Shown: positions 7,776 to 14,540, counted from the stretch's first letter. The stretch: DNA of 14,827 nucleotides from an uncultured Syntrophobacteraceae bacterium (GCA_937889795.1 CALBZH010000437.1:1-14827), one strand, 5' to 3'. The notes: a model not told the origin generated them from the sequence alone. Translations and numbers: made by a program.

Positions 7776-8816
7776 TCAAGGGCGATCGCCCACGGGCTCG
7801 GCAGGACCCACGCTACCCTTCTGATCCACACCCGCCGCCTCCGAGCCACGCCTTTCACGCATCTTTCGTTGGCTCTCTTCTTCAATAAAGGTAAGCAACG
7901 ATTCCACCTCGGTCCGGTTCAACCGGAGGTCCGGCATTGGCACGTTGTCGTAGGCCGCCAGAAGAGCCATCGCGAGCGGATCCTTTTCCGCCAGCATCCG
8001 GTCCGGTGCCATCACGAAGCGGATAAGCCATTCCCGTTCACGCTTTTGGGTCACGCCGAACAGGTCGGGACCGACACGTCGTTTCTCCGGATTCCGGATA
8101 TCCCCGGCCCCGATCGTGTGGCATGCCGCGCACCGTGTGCGGAAAAGGTTCTCTCCCGCCGAGATGTTCCGCACCTCAGGGGCATCGGCGTAGTCGCGTC
8201 GCTCTTTGGGCGGCAGCTTCCAGTTGTGCAGCCAGCTCCCAACTTGCGTTGCCAGAACATAGGGGTTTTCGAAGGGGGAGCCCTTCATCCATCGGCCCGT
8301 GCTCTGGTTCCCGATGAGAAGACTCAGGGTGTGGGCACTCAGGTTGCCGCTCTGCTCCTCTTCGTTGTAGAGCCCAAGCTTCTTTCGAAGCAGGATGATG
8401 TCAGCTTCCTTCCCGGTCAGAAAAAGCCAGCCGGGACCTATCTGGAATCGCTGCGAATAGGCCTTGAGGACGCTAGGCTTGTCGAAATTCGGATCGACGG
8501 TGATCGAGTACATGAAGACGTCCTTCCCGACCCGATCCCCCAGAATCTTCTGAACTTCGCGAAGCCGTGCCGTCTCCAGTGGACACACATCCTGACAGCG
8601 GGTGAAGATAAAATTGATCACCACCACCTTGCCCTTAATCAGATCGTCGAAAAATCGAACCGTCTTTCCATCCTGGGTGACCAAGGGGACATTCGGAAAG
8701 TAGTCCGCCCCCCAAATGTCACGCGCATCCCCCTCGGCATGGAGGGAACCTCCCTGGGAAGCCAGCACGATTCCCACGATCAGAACTAGGATCAAGGACC
8801 GGACCATTCGCTGCAT
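7776..8816 (-). CDS. SCO1/SenC copper chaperone fused to a class I cytochrome c domain
   Basis: 346 residues. Residues 1-27 are a signal peptide or membrane anchor. Residues about 35-200 form a SCO1/SenC thioredoxin-fold domain with the copper site TRCQDVCPLE (Cys74, Cys78) and the distal ligand His162 in AHTLSLLI. SCO proteins bind copper and pass it to copper enzymes, classically the CuA site of cytochrome oxidase. Residues about 215-312 are a cytochrome c domain with the heme site CAACH (Cys229, Cys232, His233), the family sequence VGPDLFGV (248-255) and probable axial Met294 in NVPMPD. The tail after 312 is charged. No cytochrome oxidase genes are in the window; the neighbour is a multicopper oxidase, so that is the likely copper client or electron partner (inference). 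The start at 8816 has AAGGAG eight bases upstream. Confidence 0.93.
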   Translation of the reverse strand: MQRMVRSLILVLIVGIVLASQGGSLHAEGDARDIWGADYFPNVPLVTQDGKTVRFFDDLIKGKVVVINFIFTRCQDVCPLETARLREVQKILGDRVGKDVFMYSITVDPNFDKPSVLKAYSQRFQIGPGWLFLTGKEADIILLRKKLGLYNEEEQSGNLSAHTLSLLIGNQSTGRWMKGSPFENPYVLATQVGSWLHNWKLPPKERRDYADAPEVRNISAGENLFRTRCAACHTIGAGDIRNPEKRRVGPDLFGVTQKREREWLIRFVMAPDRMLAEKDPLAMALLAAYDNVPMPDLRLNRTEVESLLTFIEEESQRKMRERRGSEAAGVDQKGSVGPAEPVGDRP

Positions 8817-8837
8817 GCTCTCATCTCCTTCACTCTG

Positions 8838-8882
8838 AAAACTCTCCTTCCAGCGGGGGGCTGCTTGCCCACCGCTGGAAGG
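8838..8882 (-). terminator. Terminator-like hairpin between the multicopper oxidase and SCO genes
   Basis: The arms 8846-8856 and 8872-8882 are perfect 11-bp complements (CCTTCCAGCGG on both strands), with extra G/C pairing possible in the loop. Read on the minus strand the stem is followed within four bases by TTTT. It lies inside the 109-base gap after the oxidase stop and before the SCO start. It could end the oxidase transcript or partly attenuate it, giving lower SCO expression. Confidence 0.7.
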
Positions 8883-8925
8883 TTGTACGACGTGAGGTCT
8901 CGCTCCTCCCGTCAGAGAAAGAATC

Positions 8926-11900
8926 CTAAGGGTTGGCTGCCTGCTGTGCTAGCACGAGCCGCGCCTGAAGCGCTGCGATTTTCCTCTCCAGGGTCAAAAC
9001 GACGCGTGCTCGCGGTTTTCGCCTGGCCAGCTCCCTGTCCAGCACAATCTGAGTCTGCTTGATCAACCTCGTAAGACGCAGCTCCAGGGCTGTCGGCGCG
9101 GGTGCTGGCGGTGGCGGCGGAGGGGGCGAAGGCGAAGGCGCCGGCGTGGGATTAGGAGTCGGCCCCGGTGTGGGAGCGGGCAGCGCGATTGAGGGCCCAA
9201 TCCCATCGCCGCTTCTGAAGGTGGGAAGTGCGGCGGAGTCGACATACTCAACGCCATCCCAGGTGGGCAGGGGCGCCGGCATCAGCTGGATCTGTCCGGG
9301 GTGCTCGAGGTCCCACCGCATCAGCATGGAGTGGTCTTCATGCTGCGTGTTGTGGCAATGCTCCATGTAGGTTCCGGCGAATTCCCGGAAATGGATTGCC
9401 ACTTCGACCCGGTCGGTGCTGTCAGCCATCGGCCCAACCCGATAGACATCCTTGCGGGCCCATTTCTCCCACTCGGGCGGGGCCTTGCCGCCGCGCGTCA
9501 GGATGATGCCTTCCTCGAAATGAACGTGCACCGGATGGCTCCAGCCGCCGTTGCCGAGAATCGACCAAATCTCGAGCGTGCCGTCGCCACTGTAGCCCGC
9601 CTCGGTAGGACCGTTGGCCAGCTGAGGCGCCGCGGAAACCCGTCTCGGGTCCATGGTGAAAGCATCCCCGTTGTCCGTCTTGATGGTCCACGGCGACGCA
9701 TCGGTTCCACTCGATCGAACGAACTCGAACGTGCGATGCCGTGCGCTTACCAGCTTCGCCTGATCCGCCGGGTCATCCCGATGGAGGGTCAGCGGGATCA
9801 TCGTCTTCTTGCCGGCCACATACTGAGCGGGATCCATGCTCGGATCCTGCCCCGAATAACTCTGCACGCGCAGCTCCAGGATCTTCCCAACTCCCGGGTC
9901 GCCATTGATCCAACGATCGGGGATGCCGTCTCTGTCGTCGTCCCGCAGCGCCGGCCTGTAGCTCCCGGACAGGATCACGGCCAGCGGGATCTTGCCGTTG
10001 GGCTTTCTGCCGTTGGTGTGCTCGAGCACGTTGACCAGGTAGAGCTTGTCTCCCGGTACGATGCCGTTTTTGCTGAAATCGACCACAATATCATAGCGCT
10101 CGGCGATTCCCTGCTCGGGAAGCTGCCCCTTGTGCTCCTGGAGGATGCCGTTTCCGTCCAGATCCACCGAGCCGTCAAATGGAACCGAATGCTCCATGAT
10201 ATTGCCGTCGTTAGCGATCATGTGGAAGGGAACCCGATTGTAGGAGACCCCTGAGCCGCTCGGACCGGGCATCTCGCCGCCCGCTCCCTTCACCTCTTTC
10301 ACCAGTGCGAGCGTCAGATAGCGCGACACCGAGCCATTCAGGATACGGAACCGATACCGGCGCGCACGAACGTTGAAATACGGTCGCCACAGCCAGTTGA
10401 CCAGCACCTGATCCCCAAGAAAGCCGTCGGTGTTGAAGATGTTGAACCACAACTGGCCGTCCTGATCCCAGGCCTTGTCGGCAATCACCAGGTTCACGTC
10501 GTAATCACGGTTGCCCCAGGGGAGCGCCGTGCCGCTCGGAAAGCGCAGGTTCACGCCGTCGTCGAAGTCCTCCTTGCCTCGATCCAACGCACTGTAATAA
10601 TTCATCATCACCGCATTGCCCTTGTACACGTTCTGGGCAGTGAAGTCGAGCATGTGGTCGTGGAACCAGTGGGTGCTCATGGTCTCACGCCAATCGCCCC
10701 GGATCTTGATGGATCCGTTCTGACAGGTCTTGAGACCTGGGTTGAGGTCGTTTACGAAAAGGGTCTCTCCGGGAGAGCAGGGAAAGGCCGCCCGCGGATC
10801 CGAGGCGTCGGTGTTGATGGTGTCGTAGCCCGCCAACTGCAGTGGCCAGCGGTAGTCGTAGTACTGCCCCGGAAAGAAGAAAGCGTTGGTGTATCCGTCG
10901 CTTTCCGCCGGAGAGTGACCGTTGTGCTCGTGGGTCGAAATGGTGTGCAGCCCGAACCCGTGGTTTGCCGAGGGGTCGATGGGCAAGGCGTTGTAATGGC
11001 GCATCAAGATTGGCTGCCCATAGCGCACCATGAGCAGTTTGGGAGGCAGCGTTCCGTCAAAGGTCCACAGGGCCTTGTGATCCTGAACGGGCATGAAGGG
11101 ATGGAAACGAATTTCGAGCCCCTTCGTTGTGCCCTCGAGCTTGGGAGTCCCGGGAATCGATGATTCGTAGACCGCGTGGTAGAGCCCCCCCGGACCGAAT
11201 TCCCCGAGATTGTATCCATGCGCCTGCCTGCTGTCGCGAAACCCTCGATTCACTCGAGCCCCGGCCTGGACCGTCTTGAAATACGCCTGGGGATAGAACT
11301 CGTTCCAGCGCTGGTGAGCCCACCCCATTCCCGGTGGTCGTCCCTCCGCCGGAGGGGAGATCAAGCTGCGCCCGAGGAAGCTTTCTATGGCTGGCTTCCA
11401 GGGATTCAAGTCCGTGGTGTTCGAATACTGAGTCGGATACGGCGCGATTCCGGACTGAGCCAGGAAGGCCTCCAAAGCTGCACCGGCCGGTGCACTCGAA
11501 GCAACACTGTCCGAATCCTGCTCGGGTCCGGGTCCGGCCGTCGGAAGCGGGAAGCCGTTGGCCGGAACCGGTCCGTTGGGATCCAGGGGCTCAGGGCCGA
11601 ACGACTCGAACCGAAGCATTTGCTGGGTAAAAGGCTCCGCGCCGAAAAGCGGGCTTGGACGGCTGTTGGTCGGAACATTGTTGCTGCTGAGGAGCGCCTG
11701 GGGAACGGAATTGGTGGTTCCCGCATCCGCCTCGGTTCCGGTCGCCCCCCCATCGAACGATCCTTCGTTGGCCGGAGGAAGAACTTCAAGGAGCTTGCCC
11801 GCGGCGTCGCGTCCAATCACGGGCCCCGTGAACGCAGAGGGATCTCCCGGAGGAGGCGGGCCGAAGTCGTCAAGGATCTCCGCCAGCGCGAAGGAGGTGA

Positions 11901-12033
11901 GGAGGAGCCCGCAAAGGGTTGCTCCCACGAAAAAGGTGTTGGCTCTGTGGTACGATCGAAGCAGCCTCTTGGAGGAGCCCCCAATCCCCGCCGCCTTTTC
12001 CAGGCACAGACTGTACAATGTTATCCTTTTCAT
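8926..12033 (-). CDS. Large secreted multicopper oxidase with N-terminal extension and C-terminal Pro-rich linker and helix
   Basis: 1035 residues, about twice a typical CotA/bilirubin-oxidase-like enzyme. The ATG at 12033 has GGAGG six bases upstream. A long signal sequence has a basic region to about residue 31, a hydrophobic core at 33-50 and cleavage near ALA51. Residues 52-300 are a Pro/Gly/Ser-rich extension with no recognised domain. All four copper motifs are present: HEHNGH (368-373), HWFHDH (455-460), HPVHVH (833-838) and HCHNTQHEDHSM (892-903), which includes the type 1 ligands Cys893 and a probable Met903. The sequence after motifs 1 and 2 (SDGYTNAFF, NVYKG) resembles CotA. Two calcium-loop-like stretches, DLDGNG (624-629) and DDDRDGIPD (698-706), lie between the second and third motifs. 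Residues 953-980 are a Pro-rich linker followed by a helix at 982-1032. It oxidises a substrate, possibly a metal ion or phenol, using a four-copper site. The substrate is unknown. Confidence 0.93.
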   Translation of the reverse strand: MKRITLYSLCLEKAAGIGGSSKRLLRSYHRANTFFVGATLCGLLLTSFALAEILDDFGPPPPGDPSAFTGPVIGRDAAGKLLEVLPPANEGSFDGGATGTEADAGTTNSVPQALLSSNNVPTNSRPSPLFGAEPFTQQMLRFESFGPEPLDPNGPVPANGFPLPTAGPGPEQDSDSVASSAPAGAALEAFLAQSGIAPYPTQYSNTTDLNPWKPAIESFLGRSLISPPAEGRPPGMGWAHQRWNEFYPQAYFKTVQAGARVNRGFRDSRQAHGYNLGEFGPGGLYHAVYESSIPGTPKLEGTTKGLEIRFHPFMPVQDHKALWTFDGTLPPKLLMVRYGQPILMRHYNALPIDPSANHGFGLHTISTHEHNGHSPAESDGYTNAFFFPGQYYDYRWPLQLAGYDTINTDASDPRAAFPCSPGETLFVNDLNPGLKTCQNGSIKIRGDWRETMSTHWFHDHMLDFTAQNVYKGNAVMMNYYSALDRGKEDFDDGVNLRFPSGTALPWGNRDYDVNLVIADKAWDQDGQLWFNIFNTDGFLGDQVLVNWLWRPYFNVRARRYRFRILNGSVSRYLTLALVKEVKGAGGEMPGPSGSGVSYNRVPFHMIANDGNIMEHSVPFDGSVDLDGNGILQEHKGQLPEQGIAERYDIVVDFSKNGIVPGDKLYLVNVLEHTNGRKPNGKIPLAVILSGSYRPALRDDDRDGIPDRWINGDPGVGKILELRVQSYSGQDPSMDPAQYVAGKKTMIPLTLHRDDPADQAKLVSARHRTFEFVRSSGTDASPWTIKTDNGDAFTMDPRRVSAAPQLANGPTEAGYSGDGTLEIWSILGNGGWSHPVHVHFEEGIILTRGGKAPPEWEKWARKDVYRVGPMADSTDRVEVAIHFREFAGTYMEHCHNTQHEDHSMLMRWDLEHPGQIQLMPAPLPTWDGVEYVDSAALPTFRSGDGIGPSIALPAPTPGPTPNPTPAPSPSPPPPPPPAPAPTALELRLTRLIKQTQIVLDRELARRKPRARVVLTLERKIAALQARLVLAQQAANP

Positions 12034-12251
12034 GGTAAACCTCCATCTCATCCCAAAGGCCGCTTCCCCTTTGGCGCTAGGGCGTCGCATCTGCAGATCG
12101 GCCGCAGCATCAATCCCGCCCTACATAGGGCCGAAGCAGATCCGTGGCCGCGCCAGAGCTACCAGACCCCATCGTTGAAACGTGAAACGTCTGGTTCGGC
12201 TCTTGCTCTCTCATCGAGCCATCTCGGGTGCACACGCGTTGAGGCTGGATT
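12034..12251 (-). other. Leader region of the multicopper oxidase gene, with several RNA hairpins
   Basis: This is a 218-base gap between the small secreted protein and the oxidase. A 7-bp stem, CCAAAGG at 12053-12059 with CCTTTGG at 12068-12074, ends about 19 bases from the start codon and just above the ribosome site. A second 7-bp inverted repeat, ACCAGAC at 12161-12167 with GTCTGGT at 12189-12195, encloses a tandem repeat TGAAACG TGAAACG (12176-12189). None is followed by a T run in the minus direction, so they do not look like terminators. They could control translation or bind a regulator. Confidence 0.4.
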
Positions 12252-12536
12252 CTAGATTCGAAGGATGAATGTCCGGTGGGGTTTGACCGACTGAGCGGTA
12301 ATGCGGGCCTCTCTCCCCTGCGCGGGAGCGGTGAGCGCACGGTCGGTAACCAGAGTCTCGGCCTGCTGCGCGTGGATGTGAGATTGTTTGCTGGGCTCCG
12401 ACGACACCAATTCCTCCAACAACGCGACGGGAGCCAACCTGCAGACGGTGGTATTCTGAGCCTGAACGGAGCCGCAGAGAAACACCGCAACGACAACGGT
12501 CAGAAAGCAGATCAAGAATGATTTTGAAGCGTCCAT
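12252..12536 (-). CDS. Small secreted protein of unknown function upstream of the multicopper oxidase
   Basis: 94 residues. The ATG at 12536 has GAGGGG six bases upstream. Residues 1-26 are a clear signal peptide (MDASKSFLI, a hydrophobic run, then SVQA and Gln). The mature part is about 68 residues and polar, with one cysteine (NTTVCRL), a His-x-His (SHIHAQQAE) and a basic end. It has no domain I recognise. It is on the same strand as the oxidase and first in the block, so it could be a small copper-binding or accessory partner. That is inference, and it could also be unrelated. No other frame here looks coding. Confidence 0.6.
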   Translation of the reverse strand: MDASKSFLICFLTVVVAVFLCGSVQAQNTTVCRLAPVALLEELVSSEPSKQSHIHAQQAETLVTDRALTAPAQGREARITAQSVKPHRTFILRI

Positions 12537-12561
12537 GGCATACCCCTCGCTTCCCTGAGCT

Positions 12562-12586
12562 TACTACCTAATTCTACTTGGTAGTA
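12562..12586 (-). promoter_or_regulatory. Possible operator-promoter of the oxidase block
   Basis: TACTACC (12562-12568) and GGTAGTA (12580-12586) form a perfect 7-bp inverted repeat with an 11-base spacer. On the minus strand the spacer holds TAGAAT, one base off the -10 consensus TATAAT, about 30 bases from the start codon of the small secreted protein. The matching -35 position is poor. A protein bound to the repeat would block this -10 box, so it is a good operator candidate for copper or redox control. This is inference from position only. Confidence 0.35.
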
Positions 12587-12797
12587 CTTAGACTAAGCAG
12601 CCCATCTTCTCCACGCAATACTTAGATATACGTACCCGCCCATTTTGGTGATCGCCACCGTAGCATTTCGCACTCGTTGGAATGTCAGAGGCAACGCCTC
12701 TCGCATGCCATAAGGTGACAAAGAAGCGCATTTTCCGGAATCGCACAGTCACTCAGTGTGCTATGGTCAGCCATCGAGCGGGACTCTGACGAATCGG

Positions 12798-12825
12798 CCG
12801 AGCCCCGTTGAGTGCTTCGGCTCGG
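12798..12825 (+). repeat. Inverted repeat in the DUF2284 leader
   Basis: CCGAGCC (12798-12804) pairs with GGCTCGG (12819-12825) across a 14-base loop. An alternative pairing of CCCCG (12803-12807) with CGGGG (12823-12827) competes with it. It lies about 95 bases upstream of the DUF2284 start. There is no T run after it on the plus strand. Its role is unknown. Confidence 0.3.
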
Positions 12826-12919
12826 GGAGGCTCGATCGACAGGTGATGGCGAGGAGCTAAGGACGCCTCTTTGCAGCCCTCTCCCCTCTACAGGGAGCCG
12901 AGGAGAAAGGAGATGAGCC

Positions 12920-13567
12920 ATGGGAAGACAGGTGAGCCGAATCACGGCGGACCGGAACGAGCCGTCACTTCAGGATGACCTTCGCCGGTATTGTGAGAAG
13001 GCCCTGGAGCTCGGAGCAACCAAGGTTGCGATTGTCCCGGTGGAAGACATTCCGGTGGATGAGCGCATCACACTCAAGTGTCAGATCCCTCGCTGCTTCG
13101 GCTACGGTGCGGGAGCCCAGTGTCCTCCCAACACCCTCAAGCCTGCCGAATTGCGCGAAATCCTGAAGGGGTTCCGGTGGAGCGTCTTCTTTATCAAGGA
13201 TGTGCCGCCCGAAGTCATCGTCCGCGACAAAGCCACCATCAAAGCGCGCGTCGCCGCGTACCAGGATGTTTACAAGATGGTGACGGAAATCGAATCCATG
13301 GCCTTCTACGACGGTCATTACCTCGCTTTTGGCTTCGCCGCGGGTTCCTGCCGCCATACCTTTTGCGGGCAGCAGGAAACCTGCCAAGCCATGGAAGGAA
13401 AGAAGTGCCGTTTCTCGCTGATCTCCAGGCCGTCGATGGAGGCTGTGGGGATCGATGTTTACCACCTGGTTGCAAAGGAAGGCTGGGACATCTATCCGAT
13501 CGGCAGCGGTGCCAAGCCGGAGGACATCCCCAAAGGAACACTGGCGGGTATTGTGATCGTTCAGTAG
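12920..13567 (+). CDS. DUF2284 cysteine-rich predicted metal-binding protein
   Basis: 215 residues, a soluble protein without signal peptide. The ATG at 12920 has AAAGGAG seven bases upstream. The family pattern is clear: a first cysteine group at 54, 59 and 68 (KCQIPRCFGYGAGAQCPP) and a second at 144, 149, 155 and 163 (GSCRHTFCGQQETC, then KKCRF). Seven clustered cysteines suggest one or more iron-sulfur or zinc sites. DUF2284 proteins are common in anaerobes and have no established reaction that I know of. The gene is the only plus-strand protein gene here, divergent from the oxidase block and convergent with the response regulator. Confidence 0.9.
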   Translation: MGRQVSRITADRNEPSLQDDLRRYCEKALELGATKVAIVPVEDIPVDERITLKCQIPRCFGYGAGAQCPPNTLKPAELREILKGFRWSVFFIKDVPPEVIVRDKATIKARVAAYQDVYKMVTEIESMAFYDGHYLAFGFAAGSCRHTFCGQQETCQAMEGKKCRFSLISRPSMEAVGIDVYHLVAKEGWDIYPIGSGAKPEDIPKGTLAGIVIVQ

Positions 13568-13628
13568 AACGAAGCAGGCCAGGAGAGTCTTGAGAGAGCC
13601 AATGCCGGTCTTTACCGGAAGGGACCTG

Positions 13629-13678
13629 AAAAAGGATACTGCCGAAGCCCCAGGCGGGGCTTCGGCAGCGGGGGGGGG
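13629..13678. terminator. Bidirectional hairpin terminator between DUF2284 and the response regulator
   Basis: A perfect 13-bp stem (13639-13651 with 13656-13668; CTGCCGAAGCCCC and its complement) closes a 4-base loop. Read on the minus strand it is followed by TATCC and then five T, a fair rho-independent terminator for the response regulator. On the plus strand it is followed by a run of nine G (13670-13678) and not T, so it may act less well for DUF2284 or only protect the RNA 3' end. Confidence 0.8.
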
Positions 13679-13851
13679 CAGGCCGATTGGCATCGGTCGC
13701 TGATGGTGTCTTTAGGTCTCCTCCTTGCGAGGAATCCACAGTCACCATGTGTTCAAATCACTGAGCTCACTCAAAAGCCGCTGGAGAGTGTGCCGCACCT
13801 GTACGGCTGCCTCCAGCTTAGTCCGAATGGCGTCAACTGCCGCTGATGCAG

Positions 13852-14235
13852 CTAATGCAGTTGTGCGGACGCCGCCGAAGCACACAGAGCGCTCTGTATC
13901 CCCGTGAGCAGATCTTGAAGCTTGAACGGCTTGGCTAGGCAGGCAGCTGCACCGAGGCCAAGCGCCTCATTTTTCAATCCCGCGTTGGCTTCCGAGCTCA
14001 TCAAGATAAAAGGGGTATCAAAACGACTGGACTTCACATACCGCAGCAGGTCCAGTCCCGATTCCACGGGCATATTGAAATCGGAAAGAGTCAGCTCGAA
14101 GCGGTTTCGGTTCAAATACCTACGGGCCTTCTCCACGTTCTCGGCTGGGATGCACTCATACCCTTGCTCCCGGAGAAAGTCGGCGAGCATTCCGCGCAGC
14201 AGGTCATCGTCATCAACGATCAGGATCTTGGGCAT
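13852..14235 (-). CDS. Single-domain response regulator (CheY-like receiver)
   Basis: 127 residues, a receiver domain and nothing else. The acidic pocket is in ILIVDDDD (Asp8-Asp10), the phosphorylated Asp52 in LTLSDFNMP, the switch serine near 80 in FILMSSE and the conserved Lys102 in LAKPF. With no output domain it must act by binding a partner or as a phosphorelay step. The ATG at 14235 has AAGGAGG five bases upstream, so the longer frame back to 14313 is not used. No histidine kinase lies in the window. A sigma-54 promoter stands upstream, so expression itself is probably regulated. Another frame stays open past the stop codon down to 13742. Confidence 0.93.
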   Translation of the reverse strand: MPKILIVDDDDLLRGMLADFLREQGYECIPAENVEKARRYLNRNRFELTLSDFNMPVESGLDLLRYVKSSRFDTPFILMSSEANAGLKNEALGLGAAACLAKPFKLQDLLTGIQSALCASAASAQLH

Positions 14236-14363
14236 GGCTTCCTCCTTCTTCCCTCCAGGATAAGAGCCGTGGCCCGGAACATGCCGGACCCGCTGATCCA
14301 AATTGGCCGACATCCTTGCCAGCCTTGAACGGGGAGCATCCTGCAGCGTTGCCGTTATTTAAA

Positions 14364-14379
14364 GGCAAACCTCGTACCA
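14364..14379 (-). promoter_or_regulatory. Sigma-54 (-24/-12) promoter of the response regulator gene
   Basis: On the minus strand the sequence is TGGTACGAGGTTTGCC, against the consensus TGGCACG-N4-TTGCW. The GG and GC are exactly 10 bases apart and all but two consensus positions match. Transcription would start near 14352, about 117 bases before the ATG at 14235. An IHF-like site and a palindrome further upstream complete the usual layout of such promoters, which need an ATP-dependent activator. Confidence 0.65.
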
Positions 14380-14407
14380 AAACGGAAAAACACGAAACAA
14401 GTTAATA

Positions 14408-14420
14408 TTTCAAGATGTTA
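14408..14420. promoter_or_regulatory. IHF-like site upstream of the sigma-54 promoter
   Basis: TTTCAAGATGTTA matches the IHF consensus WATCAANNNNTTR at all but one position. It lies about 55-70 bases upstream of the predicted transcription start, where IHF usually bends DNA between the activator site and sigma-54 RNA polymerase. The surrounding DNA is AT-rich, so a chance match is possible. Confidence 0.4.
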
Positions 14421-14540
14421 ATAGGAGCGAGCCCACATCGGATGGAGACGCAACTGTATGGATCTAGCTTCACTTCTGCATTGAATACTGTTCAACACCA
14501 GGGAATCCTGTGCACCGTCATTGAGGGCGCTTGCCTGCCC

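Larger units (their letters stand above)
12537..12919. other. Divergent intergenic region between the oxidase block and DUF2284
   Basis: About 380 bases without a convincing gene, between two divergent transcription units. It contains an inverted repeat around a possible -10 box for the oxidase block (12562-12586), a short palindrome CTTAG-A-CTAAG (12587-12597), a hairpin AGAGGC-AAC-GCCTCT (12687-12701) and a 7-bp inverted repeat CCGAGCC/GGCTCGG (12798-12804 and 12819-12825) in the DUF2284 leader. An 86-codon minus-strand open frame across 12685-12945 has no ribosome site and a low-complexity Ser/Arg sequence, so I do not call it. Confidence 0.45.

Noticed and set aside
7758..8789. 343-codon plus-strand open frame
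   Set aside because: It is antisense to the SCO-cytochrome c gene, whose metal and heme sites are intact.
9301..10254. 317-codon plus-strand open frame inside the multicopper oxidase
   Set aside because: It is antisense to well-conserved copper-motif sequence and has no recognisable protein features. High GC content makes such shadows common.
11176..12255. 359-codon plus-strand open frame
   Set aside because: It is antisense to the N-terminal half of the oxidase, has no ribosome site and is rich in Arg, Ser and Gly.
12678..12692. GG-N10-GC match on the plus strand upstream of DUF2284
   Set aside because: Only the GG and GC and a few other positions match, and it lies about 240 bases from the start codon.
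12695..12710. GG-N10-GC match on the minus strand upstream of the oxidase block (TGGCATGCGAGAGGCG)
   Set aside because: The -24 half is good but the -12 half (AGGC in place of TTGC) is poor, and it overlaps a hairpin. Not strong enough to call a sigma-54 promoter.
12685..12945. 86-codon minus-strand open frame in the divergent intergenic region
   Set aside because: It has no ribosome site, a low-complexity Ser/Arg sequence and overlaps the DUF2284 start.
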